This document shows, in pieces, positions 25,332 through 38,900 of a DNA stretch of 64,000 nucleotides (position 1 is its first letter; each line of letters opens with the position of its first letter). The translations under genes were made by a program, and so were the position numbers. The DNA comes from Beroe ovata (Eukaryota > Ctenophora > Nuda > Beroida > Beroidae): NCBI GenBank assembly GCA_946803715.1, contig CAMPET010000174.1:27271-91270 (forward strand). Direction: 5' to 3'. A model generated the notes under the pieces. It was not told the origin of the DNA. It ran no database searches and saw nothing but the letters and a program-made list of their open reading frames with translations.

Positions 25332-26938
25332 GATAATATGATCTCTCTGGTCAAAGGTTCATTTCAATAATAAAATTAGAGAGATTAATATTCATGGTTA
25401 GAGGCATCCAAGGGCAAAGCTGACAACAGACTAATTGAGCTAGATCACTGTAATTTCATGATTTGCCCAATTACCGTGCCAACTTGCTTCCTACCTAATT
25501 TCCCCTTTTGTTACCTACTTTAATATTTTACTTTAATTGTTGAAGTTACATCCATAACATTGTCAACTGTCATGTGTTCCTGGAGAAGTTGACAGAGCAT
25601 TGAGGGGGGAAACTTGGCTGAAGAGGTTGGATGTGGAGGGAGAGGGAGTTGGATAAGCAAAAACATTGCTAATGGATCAGAGTGCAGCCAACATCAATCA
25701 TTGATTTCCAAATTACATGGTACAACTTGATGCAGTACTGAAGACAATCTGATATAACAGCAGCATTCAATTTGCACTCACCTATCAGGGTTGATGTTTG
25801 CAGGTTCAAAATCAAATGTTGAGCTTTAAATATGGAGTTGATCCCCAGACCACTGTTATAGGGTCAATAGGAGTAGGACATTCATCTAAAGACACTGATT
25901 AGACACTAACTAATGAAGATGAAACTTGATCGAAACCTTATTGGAATGATGAGAGAACTACCACTTACCAATTCAAAACTTTTTTAGAAGCATTCAAATT
26001 TGAATAAGAGGAGTGAAACAAAAAGAATGATTCAATCAACAGAACCATCTTACTCTTTGGTTGAGCTACTCTTAGAGTTATGCACTTATGCATAGACGCA
26101 TGGTTAAAATCATCCATAGTTCTTCAGTTATTTCCACAATTAGTCATACGCCAATTTTTGTTCAAGTTTTGGAAACAAAATGATTTTGAGTCTATTGCAT
26201 ATGCGCGGCGCGACGCAAATATTAGTCGATGAGTGCAAATGACACTCGTACGTCGAGCGCGAACGCCGAATAGCGCGGACCCCAGTTCCGGGGGTGCCTA
26301 TAGTGCAACGCAAAATCATGAATAGCATGAGCATAGGGCCAGGGGCAAGTATGTTCCCGCGCTGCGTGACCCAAATACTCCGCGCGCGCTGCGCGTCTCC
26401 TTTCTACGACTTTTCAGTTCACTGAGTAGAACAGGGGCGCGCAACGTGTGCACAGGCAAGTATCAGTGGCTGCGCAATCTATTTTATTTATAATAATATG
26501 ATTATTGCTCATTTCAGTACTATTAAAATGAAAAAATGAATATTAGCAAGGTCATGTAAATTTCCAAGGGTTTAGGGTAGAAAATAACTTATATGATATA
26601 AAAGGGTCGTATGAAAATATATAATTGACCCCCTGCTGACCCCCTACTGACCCCCTGGTGACCCCCTACTGAACCCCTACTCACCTACTGACCCCCTACT
26701 GACCCCCAGGGCGTCAGCTGGGGGTCAGTAGTAGTCAGGAAGTAGTTTCATGTAAAGTCAGTGGGTGGCTATGAAATGTTAAAGACAACCTCAAAATAAC
26801 AGTCTTTTGTAACAGGATGGAGAATTTGAAGGGAACACATAGTATTATAATGATAATACTTAGTCTTTTATCAAAATATATTGATGTACCCAACTATTCC
26901 GAACTGATAAGGTAATTTAACTATAGATTTAACTATAA
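25332..26938. other. Intergenic, with a GACCCCCTACT tandem repeat
   Basis: No gene is supported. A tandem array of an 11-bp unit near gaccccctact runs from about 26626 to 26710 and is followed by its own inverted form (ctgggggtcagtagtagtca), giving a potential hairpin. A GC-rich, CpG-containing stretch lies at 26200-26460. Confidence 0.6.
26626..26710. repeat. 11-bp tandem repeat (gaccccctact)n
   Basis: About seven imperfect copies of the 11-bp unit, with strong C/G strand asymmetry. The reverse complement of the unit follows directly at about 26718-26740, so the single strand could fold back. Confidence 0.8.
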
Positions 26939-29900
26939 ATGAATTTTTCCTGCCCTTCAACAATTTATCCATTTGCCAAAAATGTTGAATACATTGCAAA
27001 CACAGATCTCTACAGACATCTATTATTGAAACTTATTATCGGCAGTGATAAGAAGAAAAACTCTGAAGATGATGAGAATAATGAATCCCCTGACAACTCT
27101 TCCTTAGTAAGAAGGAATGTTATTTTCGATCTGACTACAGCTGCAAGAGGCATGTTCCAAAATAGTGATGATTCAAACTCAGGTTGGGAATTTGGAATGA
27201 GTGCGATTATAATTTCTCATTGACTTTGATTACCTATGATGTCTTTGACAAAATAATGAGACTGAATTTGAATATTAGCTGAATCTGATTTTGATAATCT
27301 GGAATTGGGAATATTTCTGGAATGTTGCTCCATTTTCAACCTCAAATTCGATCTTAATTAGTGTTGGTAAGTTTAAATCTTCGTGCATTTTCAACCTTCC
27401 TTTTCAAGTAACATAAAAATAGCAACATGCATGGCACATGCTGTAATGCATAGAAAATATCATAAAGAAATTATAATAGGAATAACACTCGATACAGCTC
27501 AATCAATTGTATCCCTAAGGGTCAAATGATGAATTGTTATTACTTTCAGGCGACAGTGAAGTTATATTTGAGAAGCCCCTTGCAAAAGAGCTTCCCACAA
27601 AACTGAAAAAGCTTTTCATATTTCTCAAGCAAAGTAAGCACAATGCATGTTTTGTAGGTACCTATTTCTAGAAAACCTGTTGATAATTGGGTATGGAACT
27701 GTATAATTTTGAACTAGACATTTCCAGTGGCACAGATGTAATATTTGCAGCAAATAAGCTTATTGGCATATGAAATGCCTGGGATGGCTGATGTGTGGTA
27801 AAGACTAAACACATGCTTCACGCGAAAAATCGCTACACAATTTTTCCCAACTTTTGACATCAATCAAAGCCTAAATCAAAAATCTAAAAATGCTGTAACA
27901 CCTGCAAATCATTTTTCTTGAATCCTGCCAAATTGAGGAGTTTCATCTCGACTTGCGAGCTGAAAGTGACGTGTTCTTGAAAAAAAAACTTTTCCTCATT
28001 TCAATCATTTATAGATAATATCATCACTTGAAATGACTCTTTGATATTGTACACCACAGATGTCCACTGCACTGGAATATTCCGAAAGTGTGGCTCCAAC
28101 AAGAGAATCAAAGATATAAGAAAGCTTCTCAACAGTCACGGGAATATGATTGATTGGGATGGTCAGGAAGAGTTCACAGTGCACGATGCAGCATCAATTC
28201 TCAAACAGTACATCTCTGACCTGCCTGAATCGCCACTTCTTGCAAAGCACATCCCCGTCCATGTAGAAATATCTAGTATGTACTCAATGAAATTTTTTAC
28301 TCAATTTTGACATTCTGTCAGCATTGCTTTGGATTTGCACCATTGGTCAAAGCATATTAAAAGGATGATTTTGAACATCTCAGAAGTGCATAATGAAAAA
28401 GACAAGATGAAATGTATACAGCTCATCTTCTTGCTGCTTCCAGAAGAAAACAGGATGTTTTTGAAGGTTCAAAAGTATACACAGTACACTGTATTGATAT
28501 AATATATATATACGGTAATATATCTCATTAAGTGATCACCAATAAGAATATGGTGATCAAAACAACCTTTGAATCCACTACAGATGTTGATGTTGCTCCT
28601 GAACGAAGTGTCAGTAAACCCTGTCAACTTGATGGACTCACACAATCTTGGTCTCATCTTTGCTCCCCACATCTTGAAATCAAACCAGATGGACACTGCT
28701 ACTAATCTCTGTATTGGTAACTCCACTATGTCAGATCAATTGGACGACCTTGTTGCTTACACTGCTTTTCTGATCGAGCACAGCGACCACCTTTTTGAGG
28801 TATGTTATGTTAGGGATTGGGTTACCTTGTCTTGTACTTGATGGATTGGTCCGTTCTTCCGGCCTTCCGCCTCGTCTCTCACATAAAGATGACTTATACA
28901 ACATCTACTTGTTGTAACTGAGTACTGTGTTGGCACCCGTTGTCAAACACAAGAAAACCTTTCATAACAACGGGACGTTTATATAAGACAGAGTGGTTAT
29001 GTGCCTCGCCTGTCGGACACAGTAAAGATCCTTGCTGTACGGCATGTTAAACAAGGAATTGAAACTGTGGGGTTCTGTACAGACCACTCTGCTGTCACAG
29101 AAGTTGATTGCCTTATCACACAATTTTAGGCTTATTACGATAAATGTCTCGTCATGCTGAGGATGCAGGTAATAGCATAAGGTAGGTAAAAGGTATGTAC
29201 CGACCTAGTGAGTAAATCCAACAATTGTCAACTTTTAAGACGACGTACGTACCTCCTATATTTTGCAGCATTTACTATCTATCTATCTATCAGAATTCAA
29301 AATTTTGTGGTTTTACGGGATGTTTGTGAAACTGTCTGATCATTATAACGCAATAGTACCCTTGAACTCAGAGGGACGCGCACGATAATACCCTAACGAC
29401 CCAATGGAGAGTGATGGTATTATCAGTTATAATGCCTGACGCGCAGGCGCTAGATAGTCTAAAGTCTATACATTCTAGTGTTTACATTACTCTACAACAC
29501 TTCTAAACTTTACAACACTACTTCATACAATCAAATTTGAGCCTGACAATGTCGTTGAATGAATGACGAAATTGATCGCAATTAAAAGACGCATTTTCAT
29601 TTGTTAACAGAGTCAAAAGGCAATTACCCATCTATCCCTCACCTTTTTCAATACCTTACTAGGTATTGTGTTTGCGTGTTTTTGAATAAGTATGAAGGAG
29701 CATTTGATTGGTCCTTTTATGGTTTTGCCTTTCAAATATGTATAGGGTATAGTCTTTATTCATGAGGTTGAGGAGTGGATGGCAGAATTATCAGTCGAGG
29801 GCGAAGCCCGAGCTGATAATTGGAGTTGAATCCGAGACCGAAGGTCGAGGATTTAACGAGCCATCCACTCCGAAACCGAATTAATAAAGAATATTTTACA

Positions 29901-32900
29901 ACGTCCACGAATGAAACGTTGATTGCTTGTTACCAGTTTCGGCTAGCTTCATCCCATTACACAGAACTACTCACTATGATAGCATTCCCATGCTTGACCG
30001 CTAATAAAATTAGTTTGGGGAACTGTTTGTGCCAGTAGTAATGCGGCACCGACTGGGACAGTCTCAACCGCACGCACGTGTATAGGAAAGGCGGCATTGT
30101 GAAACCAAAGCAACAACATTTAGCTGCCTACTTATGTTGGAGTGCGCTATCGACCGCAAGAGATCGTATCTTCTATTTTTGGTGTCGCCGACATGTTGGC
30201 TTTAGGGAGGTATTGTTTCGATCTAATTTTCTTCTTTTTCCGTATAGTATACAGATGAATAATCACTCTAAAACCTTGTTTATTGTAGACGATATGGATG
30301 GATAATCATCATCAATGATCAATTATTGATTACCATACACAACGATAATTCCTGTCCATGACGGGTGATAGTGTAATTTTCGGCAGCATTATTCGGATAA
30401 AAGTTGTAAAATATATACTTATACTACCTATATAGTATGAATGATTCAAAATGTTGACAAAATTGTAGATGAAAAATCCTGTGAGGCTTTCGGAACCAAA
30501 TTCAATGATTAGTCAACTCGCTTACACTGTTGCTTTTTGATACGAAAAGTTTGGGAAATATCAGCCACGAGGTACCTAAAAACATTCTTTAAACAAGTTC
30601 GTATCAACTATCTTTTGATTTTTTGTTAAATACAGTAGGGGACCGTTCACATATTACGTAATCAAAATTTCGGAAAGTCTGAAAGGGACAAAGGAATATG
30701 ATATTCATATAGAGCCTTCTCCGGTGGATAACAAGCTAGATGGGGGACGGGGTGAAATGACTTTGGACTTGCTCTGCTGTCTGCTAGTGTTCAGATCCCT
30801 AGGTCGAGGGGCAACCTACAACATTATGATCCAGGACTCGACAGACATGCCTGTAGGATGTTCACAGACTTGCTTACACTCTCCCTATAGACTGCTTTCG
30901 GCTTTGATTGCGTTGTATGCCAACAGTGAGTATACGCTCAGTAGTATACGATCAGTTGAAGGGAGCACAGTGAATGCTGGCGATATACAGTGAGTATACG
31001 CTCAGTAGAAGGAAGCACAGTGAGTGCTAGCGATATACAGTGAGTATACGCTCAGTAGAAGGGAGCACAGTGGGTGATAGCGATATACAGTGAGTATACG
31101 CTCAGTAGAAGGGGCACAGTGAGTGCTAGCGATATACAGTGAGTGTACGCTCAGTAGAAGGAAGCACAGTGAGTGATGGGGATATACAGTGAGTATACGC
31201 TAAGTAGAGGGGAGCAAAGTGAGTGCTAACCTGCAGACAGTTACTAGCGTCTTATATTAAGCCACGTGGTTTTAACTTATGTTTCAAACCGGTGTTTGAG
31301 CTCATTACACGCTGCTGAAGTGTCACGTGATCTGATAATTACACCCATGATGTACCACGTGACCCGCCAGAGGTATACACTATACACACATACTGTAAAC
31401 CTAATCAGAGAAAATGATGCATGCCAAACTTTGAACTTGCAGTCTGACAGGCGTCGAGGGCCAAGAATTCTGATTTGTCTTGATTACGTAATCCCCCTCC
31501 GTAATCAAGCGTAATCATTTGGAAACCCCCTCCCCCCTCGGCTGATTACGTAATATGTGAACGATCCCTAACATGATTTTTTTCTTATATAATTTCTTTC
31601 TCAGTGCACTGCCTGAGTTTTCGAACAAAGGGACTGCATAAGCATTATGCAATGCATGGGTATTCACTATTTAATGGCTGTAAGTGATTCATTTGCAATA
31701 ACAGGTTTAATTTGAATATTCAAAGAGAGCATGTAACTCCTTCATAAAAACGAACTCGCCGTCACTTTTCTTTTATTGAGTTTTGTTGAGTTTGTTCTTT
31801 GACAAATTTGTCTTCATCAGTAATTTGGATGACTAGATCGTAGTCTCTATGAGCGGCCTGCCGACAACTGCGCACGTAAAATTTATTTCCCACGGTCTAA
31901 CTGGGTGCCCTGTCGATTTTGATAGTGGAGTTCCACGCTCTCGAGATACTGATAGCTAAATAGCGCTGATTACCTTTTGCCTTCATGAAATTTGGAAATT
32001 TGGTGGAACATTCTTATCTTTTCCCTGTGTCGACACTTGTCACTCATCGGTCATTCCTCACTAATTAATGCCTCTTAAGCACTAAGGTACCTATCTTCTA
32101 AACCCAGGAAATGGTTTGCTTGAACTTGGCTTTAAGTCTTTTGGGAATCAGCTTGGAACTTGCCAAGAGTCAAATATTTTCCACTTTCCGACGATATCCC
32201 TTCTTGATAACAACTGGACCATCATTTGAAGACGCTAGGGTCACTAATTGCACTACAATCGTTCTTCGAGGTTTCCTTAAAGAACAGTGTATGATCGATA
32301 ACAAGCCATATTACAAGTGCCCATTCTCAGAAACATATTATCGTGTTCTGATAGAGCAGTGTAAGGAACAGCAGTTTACACATATCTGTGAAAATGACCC
32401 AACATTTTATCAGTCATGTGGCCACTTTGTGTGCAGTGCAACCCTCTATAGTCACAGTGTGGAAGGGGTTGGTGTCTGTGGAGACATTGTTTGTGATAAT
32501 GCAGCAACACCACTAAGTGCTCATGGCGGTGGTATCATAAATCTTGATGCAAGCTCCTACCGTTGTGACAACGAGAGTCAATGCATGAATAGAATTGGGG
32601 GAATATCAGTTGATGAAAGATTCTGTAGCATGAACTTCCGCGACTTCAACTGCACCACCAATGACATCTTTATCGAAACGGTGGCTTTGCGTAGTGTTTG
32701 TGATGGAGTTTGTGATTGTGAGGTCAACTGCTATGATGAAGCAAATTGTTTCAATCATTCCGTTGGTTTAATTTGTCAAACATTTGCTGCTGGTCGAAGA
32801 ATGGTAGTTATCTATGTTCCTCCATGGAAGCTTTGTAATAAAGTCCGTGATTGTGCTTATGGAGCCGATGAAAGGATTTGTCAAAATGGCGAAACTTGTA

Positions 32901-35900
32901 AGGTTGACACTATAAGTCAGAGAGCTCGCCCGCTAAACAGAAGAATGAAATGTGCTGTATTAAGCCCGTCCTCCCATCGGAGGATATGTAATGACTATAG
33001 AGATCAAATGAACTGTAGTCACGGTGAAAGCAGTCTGATAAGTCCTCTGCTTTGTATGGTTGGTGGTTTCACCACAACAATATCAAGACATGCTATGTGC
33101 AAGAATTTGAGCTTATGTGATGATGATATCGATAATGAATGTGTTAACTTAGGGCGCAAATGTACGATTCACAAGCTACTTATGTGTGATGCTTTTATTG
33201 AGTGTCCTTCGGGATATGATGAGAGTAGTAAATTATGTCGAAACTTTGTTCCAGAATTTTCTTGTGTCAGAAGGCTATCTACAATGAGAAAATCGCTTCC
33301 TCTACCATCGGATTGGGTTCTTGATGGGACTCAAGATTGTATCAACGGAGTTGATGAAAATGTTAACCAGTGGGAGACAAAATGTGGCAAAGGGATCAAT
33401 AACGTTTTTGTATTGAAAGAGAATGATGCTGCTTGCGGAAGAGACTCTATTTTTCTGAAGTGTCCCCAAAAGAAAGATAAATTACTTTCCATTGCAGATA
33501 TTTGTACTGGTTCCTTAAATTGCGATTCACCGTTGTGCCGTGTGTCACGAGACAGATTTGAAATTGAGAACCAATGGTTTGTCAGCGCAAAAACAATCGG
33601 CATGCACAAGGTAAGTTTATTTTTCTGTATTCCTGGCCTGGAAAATTTGCAACAGTTGATAGGTTGGTGCGAAACATTTCATATCAATAAGACTAAAGTG
33701 ATTGGACTTGGAGAAAGTGGTACAATTCAAGTTTTTTCAAACCGGCAATATGCTGCAAGTTTGGATTGCGGTGAGATTTTTGGCGAACTTTATCTATACA
33801 TGGTCTGTACTAATCAATGCTTGGATTCAGCAATTTGTGTTTTGAAAGACCTGATACCCCATTCATCCTGCTCTAACTTTCCTCCAGAACAAATTGTTAT
33901 CACTATAACTGGCAATGGATACCTTACCGCAATTCTGAAGAAAAATGATGGCACATTCCATCAAGATATCTTCAGTTGTAAGAACGAAAAATGCATTCAC
34001 TTGCACAATGCTTGTGATCTTGTAGACGATTGCGGCGATGGCTCGGATGAAGATCACTGTGGCAACAACTTCAAGTGCGGTTCTGGGGAATACATTCCTC
34101 TCTCACGAATGTGCAATAAAGATTTCGATTGTTTGGATTTCAGTGATGAATGCAATAAACATTGTCACAACCAAGTTAAAATATTCAGCCATTTCACACT
34201 TTGCTTAATGGCTTGGATAACTGGGAGTATTTGTGCAGGGTTGAATGGATACATCATCTTCAAGAATTTAGCACACTTCAGCCAGCATAAAACAAGTGTT
34301 GCTAAGACCAACAATTGCTTTGTCATCGTGATCTCTATTGGGGATTTTCTCCAAGGTATGTTCCTGCTTCTTGTAGCAGTGGCAGATGAGTTCATCAACA
34401 AAAGCACATGCTCGACCCAGTTCAAGTGGATAACAAGTACCACGTGCAATACTCTAGGTATTATGTCAACCACAGGTTCATTGGTATCTCTATTGTCAAT
34501 GACATCACTCAGCATGAAACGTGCTTGTGGAATTAGATCGATGATTAGACCTAAAAAAGATCTTTCAAAGACAGCGATAGTTTCATTGGGATTGGAAGTA
34601 TTCGGTATATTTGCTGTGTCGATCGTCATGGCAGTAATTCCGATCTCGCCAATGCTAGATGAATACTTTGTTGAGAGCCTGGCGTATGAAAACAACTTGT
34701 TTGTTGGAAATGTCGATAAATACAAACACGTGAAGATCATTGAGAGTTACTATGGAAGGTTTATGAAGAGGAACCATGACTGGAAGTCTTTACAGCTCTT
34801 GGTAATTGACATGTTTTCTAATGATAGAATCCAAGGAGAGAAAATAAGTTTCTATGGTAGAAACGGATTTTGTCTCTTCAATTTCTTTATAAGAAAGGAA
34901 GATCAGACTAAATTGTTCACAGCCACAGTTTTACTGATCAATTTGATTTGTGTGATCATCATTGCAGTGTGTTATTTGTTTGTGAATGTAGTCACATATA
35001 ACAGTTCTGTTGTAGCTGGAGCTGCAAACAGAGCATTGGTGAAGAGAAACAAGACCATTCAGAGAAAGGTGGCAATCATGATTTGTACTGACATTCTTAC
35101 ATGGATTCCATTTCTTGCCATTTCTTTGGCACACTTCTTTGAAATGCTTGATGCAACTAGCTGGTATTCAGTTTTCAGTATTATCATCTTGCCTTGCAAC
35201 AGTCTTATTAATCCGATATTGATTTTGGAAAATGAACTAAAACATGCTGGAGAAGTGGTTTGGGATAAAATAATGAAGTTTGTAGTAGACCGTGATCCTT
35301 CACACGAAATTGGGGAGGTTTATGTTTTGCAAAATTTGGGATCAGGGAATTGTCGTGAATGATGTTTGATGACCATCTTTTTTTAATAAAGGGTCTGGAC
35401 TCAGGGCTGGGTTTAGATTTTTGCAGATTAACTTACGGTTCCCTTGTTCATTGCTATTGTATCACTGGTTGAGTTACTGTATTCAATTCCTCCACTACAC
35501 ATACCTAGTTTCTCTGTCTATAATTGTAATAGTTCCGTTTACCACTATGGCCAGTTTGAGTTACTGTGGATGCCCTGTGTGTGTCCGTGTGTCTGCTTGT
35601 GTTTGTGTCTGTGTGCATAATGTGTGTGCGTGCGTGTGTGTGTGTGTGTGTGTGTNTGTGTGTGTGTATAATGTGTGTGTGTGTGCGTGTGTGTGTGTTG
35701 TGTTAGCATGTATCAGAAGCAAACGGCAAACCCATTTCCTCTTTCTTTTTACTGTAGGTATTAGAAGAACTAGTACAGTATGATTTGTTCCCAGTTGAAA
35801 TGAGACTGATAACACTTTATAACTTGACATGTTATAAAGAGCGGGTCACGAGTTTTCATATCATAAGGAATGCGGCTGTAGAGAATTGAGAAACGCTGCG

Positions 35901-38900
35901 ACATGATTTGTAACATTCCTTCCCCAAAATGCTTAAGTGCTTATGTCTGTTACATGTACGGTAACTAATAGTTAGGTGATGAATTTTTATACACGACCAT
36001 TCTCACTTCACAGCAGTGTACCCACCGACCGCTCAAGTTGGCGAGTCGCACCCAAAGAGCATTGAGAAAAATGAGCATTGAGCATCTAATGGAGCCATTA
36101 GACCCCCAGTAACTTGACAGACATCTTGCCACGGTGTGCAGTTCATTCTTTCATAACTACTAGCTGTAGAATTCAGATTTTTGAAATATCTGTCATTTTC
36201 TTCCTTTATGTTGATTTTTCCTCTTTCGATGGAAAGTGAATCAATTATACTTCCCTTGTTCTAAATAACCAATTAAAAGTGCCTGTTCAATTGAAGTGCT
36301 TCTTCAAAAATCTCGGCAGCGAGTGAAGTTGAATGTGACTAAAGTTACCGTGTATAGTAATTTGTAATTCAGAACTCATGAAGTACATCAGATAGGATTA
36401 CTGCTTGTAATGGACCACATGATTATGATTGATCACATGGCCCGACCGGGGAAGCAATTTTAGGCAGGGGCTGGGGAAGCAAATTTAGGCCGGGGCCAGA
36501 CCGGGGCCGGGTAGCAATTCCCAGCAATTTAAAGCCGGGGCCGGGGAAGCACTTTTAGGCCCAGGCCGGGGAAGCCAAATTTAGCCAGGGCCGGGGGCCT
36601 GCCGGGGCCAGGGGGATCATTACTTATTCTGTTTGAAAGACCTATGAGAAGACTGTCTTGTGTGATATTTATCACACAATACAGTTATTGTCTTATTGTG
36701 ACAACTTTTCATTTCATCGAGCATTACAGCAATATGCTTGTTTCGGTCTTTATTAAAACCCCGGCCCAGGCCCCGGCAACACTTAACATTTCGGCCGGGC
36801 CCTGCTGAATACCACAACAGGTATATCATCGACAGGTGCCTGAAGAAGTGGAGTTTACCGCACAGAGGTACAACAAGCGACTGGAGCGAGGGGAATCGAC
36901 CGAGGAGATCCCTGTTGAGATTGAGTCCCGGTGTGTCAAAATGGGTGAGAACCTACACAAAGACGTTGTTACCAGTGAGACCAAGTACCATTTACTCGAA
37001 CTATACAGAGTGGGTTGCCCTCATTGTAATAGTTATCATTCTGATACTAAAAATTGAAATTTATCGTTGTGAATACTGTTTCACCGTTATTTAATCTGGC
37101 AGTATTTTGTTGCTAAATGCTTCGCCCTGGCAAATGTTATGTTGTTAGTAAACAACATAATCGTTGTTTCAGCATTTTCAAAGCATGCCCGAAGGGAAGG
37201 ATAAAGATGCTCGGCTCAAAAAAGTAACTATACCTATGATCAAAAGAGTTTGATTACAAATTTTAAATCACTGCACGATTCTTGAGCAATCTCACCAGCT
37301 GACTATCAATATAATATATTCTGAATTCAGTTTGAGAAGGAATACCCTCACTACATCATGGAACTGAACAACTTATCTCATTCACCCATGATAAGGACAA
37401 AGAGTAAGAGGAAAAACTTTGGGACAAGTATCTCCAAGTTGCTATCGGTAAGTATATCGGTAGTATATTATATAGATACAAAAAACCCGCCCAGAGTGCG
37501 TGTAGTGAACTGAATATCAAAATGTTAGTGATATGAGTGATGAGGTATTCTAACATATTACGCTGCCCAGTGTTAGTCCGATTAACTGAATGCAAATCCC
37601 ATGGGAATCTAAGTGTCAATAAAGTATGCCTTCCCGAAACATGACAAGTCTTACAACATCGCTCCATGTGACATCTAACATACAAAGAGCAGTTTAATCA
37701 TACTTTCAGAACCATTTTTGAGAGGACATAGCTATAGACCGTCAGAACGATTCAAAGCCGCTTCTTAGGTATACGATGCATTCTAATTGGCTTTTCATAG
37801 ACGATGTTCCTTTGTACCTTTGGAGTATTTTTGGAGTCTTTTAGCCGGGATCACAAATGGAAGATGTCAACATGCGAGTCCTCCAAGCCTGCTGTTCTGA
37901 AACATTTTTGAGGATTCCCCTCAAGTAGGCAATAAAGTATGCCTTCCCGAAACATAGGCAATTGCTGTTTCAGTAGTGTTAAGTGTACCCAGTGATCAGA
38001 GGGATGACAGGAAAGCTATCGAGGAATTTCCTCGGCGCCACCTTGACTCCAACAAGGGTGGTTTGTTCGTTAACACATTTGGGGAGAATATTCCAGAGGA
38101 GGCTCCTTTCACTCCGAATAAATTGTCGTAGCAACTTAGCAAGAGGCAACTGATCTTTGACATTTAGACTGGGGACAATAGCTCTTAAACGGAGTCTTCG
38201 ATTAGTCTTAAAAGTCATGCTTAGTCTTAAAAGTCATGTTTAAGGGGAAGCTCCAGTCGCAATTTTCCACGTGCTCTGCGTCGCTGGAGTGACACGAGCA
38301 TGAGGGTCTTGAGCCGTTTCCAGTAGTCTTGTCCTCTGCAGGTGCTGATTTTCCTGGTGAAATTTCGTTGAATGTTTTCAACCTCTTTGATGTCCTCAAC
38401 TTTGGCCGGGTTCCAAACTGGGCAGCAATATTCCAGTTTACTCCTCACCATGGTCTTATACAGTGTCATCATGAGTGTCGGAGTTCTGGTACAGAAAACA
38501 GTGGTTCATTGGTTTTACCGTCACGCAATTAATAGGTAACCTAGAACCGACTAGTTTTCACCCAATAAGAAAAGATTACTAAGATTCTCAGCCTTTCCCA
38601 ACAGAATAAGTGGGTGGAGTGGGAGAAACTTATTGATCTTGACCTTATTAAGCGGAAGGAGACCTTATTAAGTGAAAAGAGACCTTATTAAGTGAAAAGA
38701 GATCATGTACAGTTTCTCACCTGCCATGCTATCATTCCTGCTCAACTCTATGCAGGACACACTGCCACACCAAGTGAATCTGCGTAGACGGGGGAAAGCA
38801 CAGGAAGACAAGTGTACACTGTGTGGATGGCGTTTCTGCTCACAAGTCCACATCCTTTGCAGCTGTAAAGTCGCACTGGATCAGGGACGAATATCGTGGA

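Noticed and set aside
29281-29293. CRISPR-like or tRNA-array signal from short direct repeats
   Set aside because: Only a short ctat microsatellite; there are no spaced repeats of CRISPR type anywhere in the window, and the genome is eukaryotic.
30724-30993. 89-aa + frame
   Set aside because: It overlaps the 50-bp minisatellite inside a MITE and has no recognisable domain.
36738-37094. 118-aa + frame with Arg-Pro repeats
   Set aside because: It reads through the GC-rich repeat and in the wrong frame across RhoGAP exon 6.
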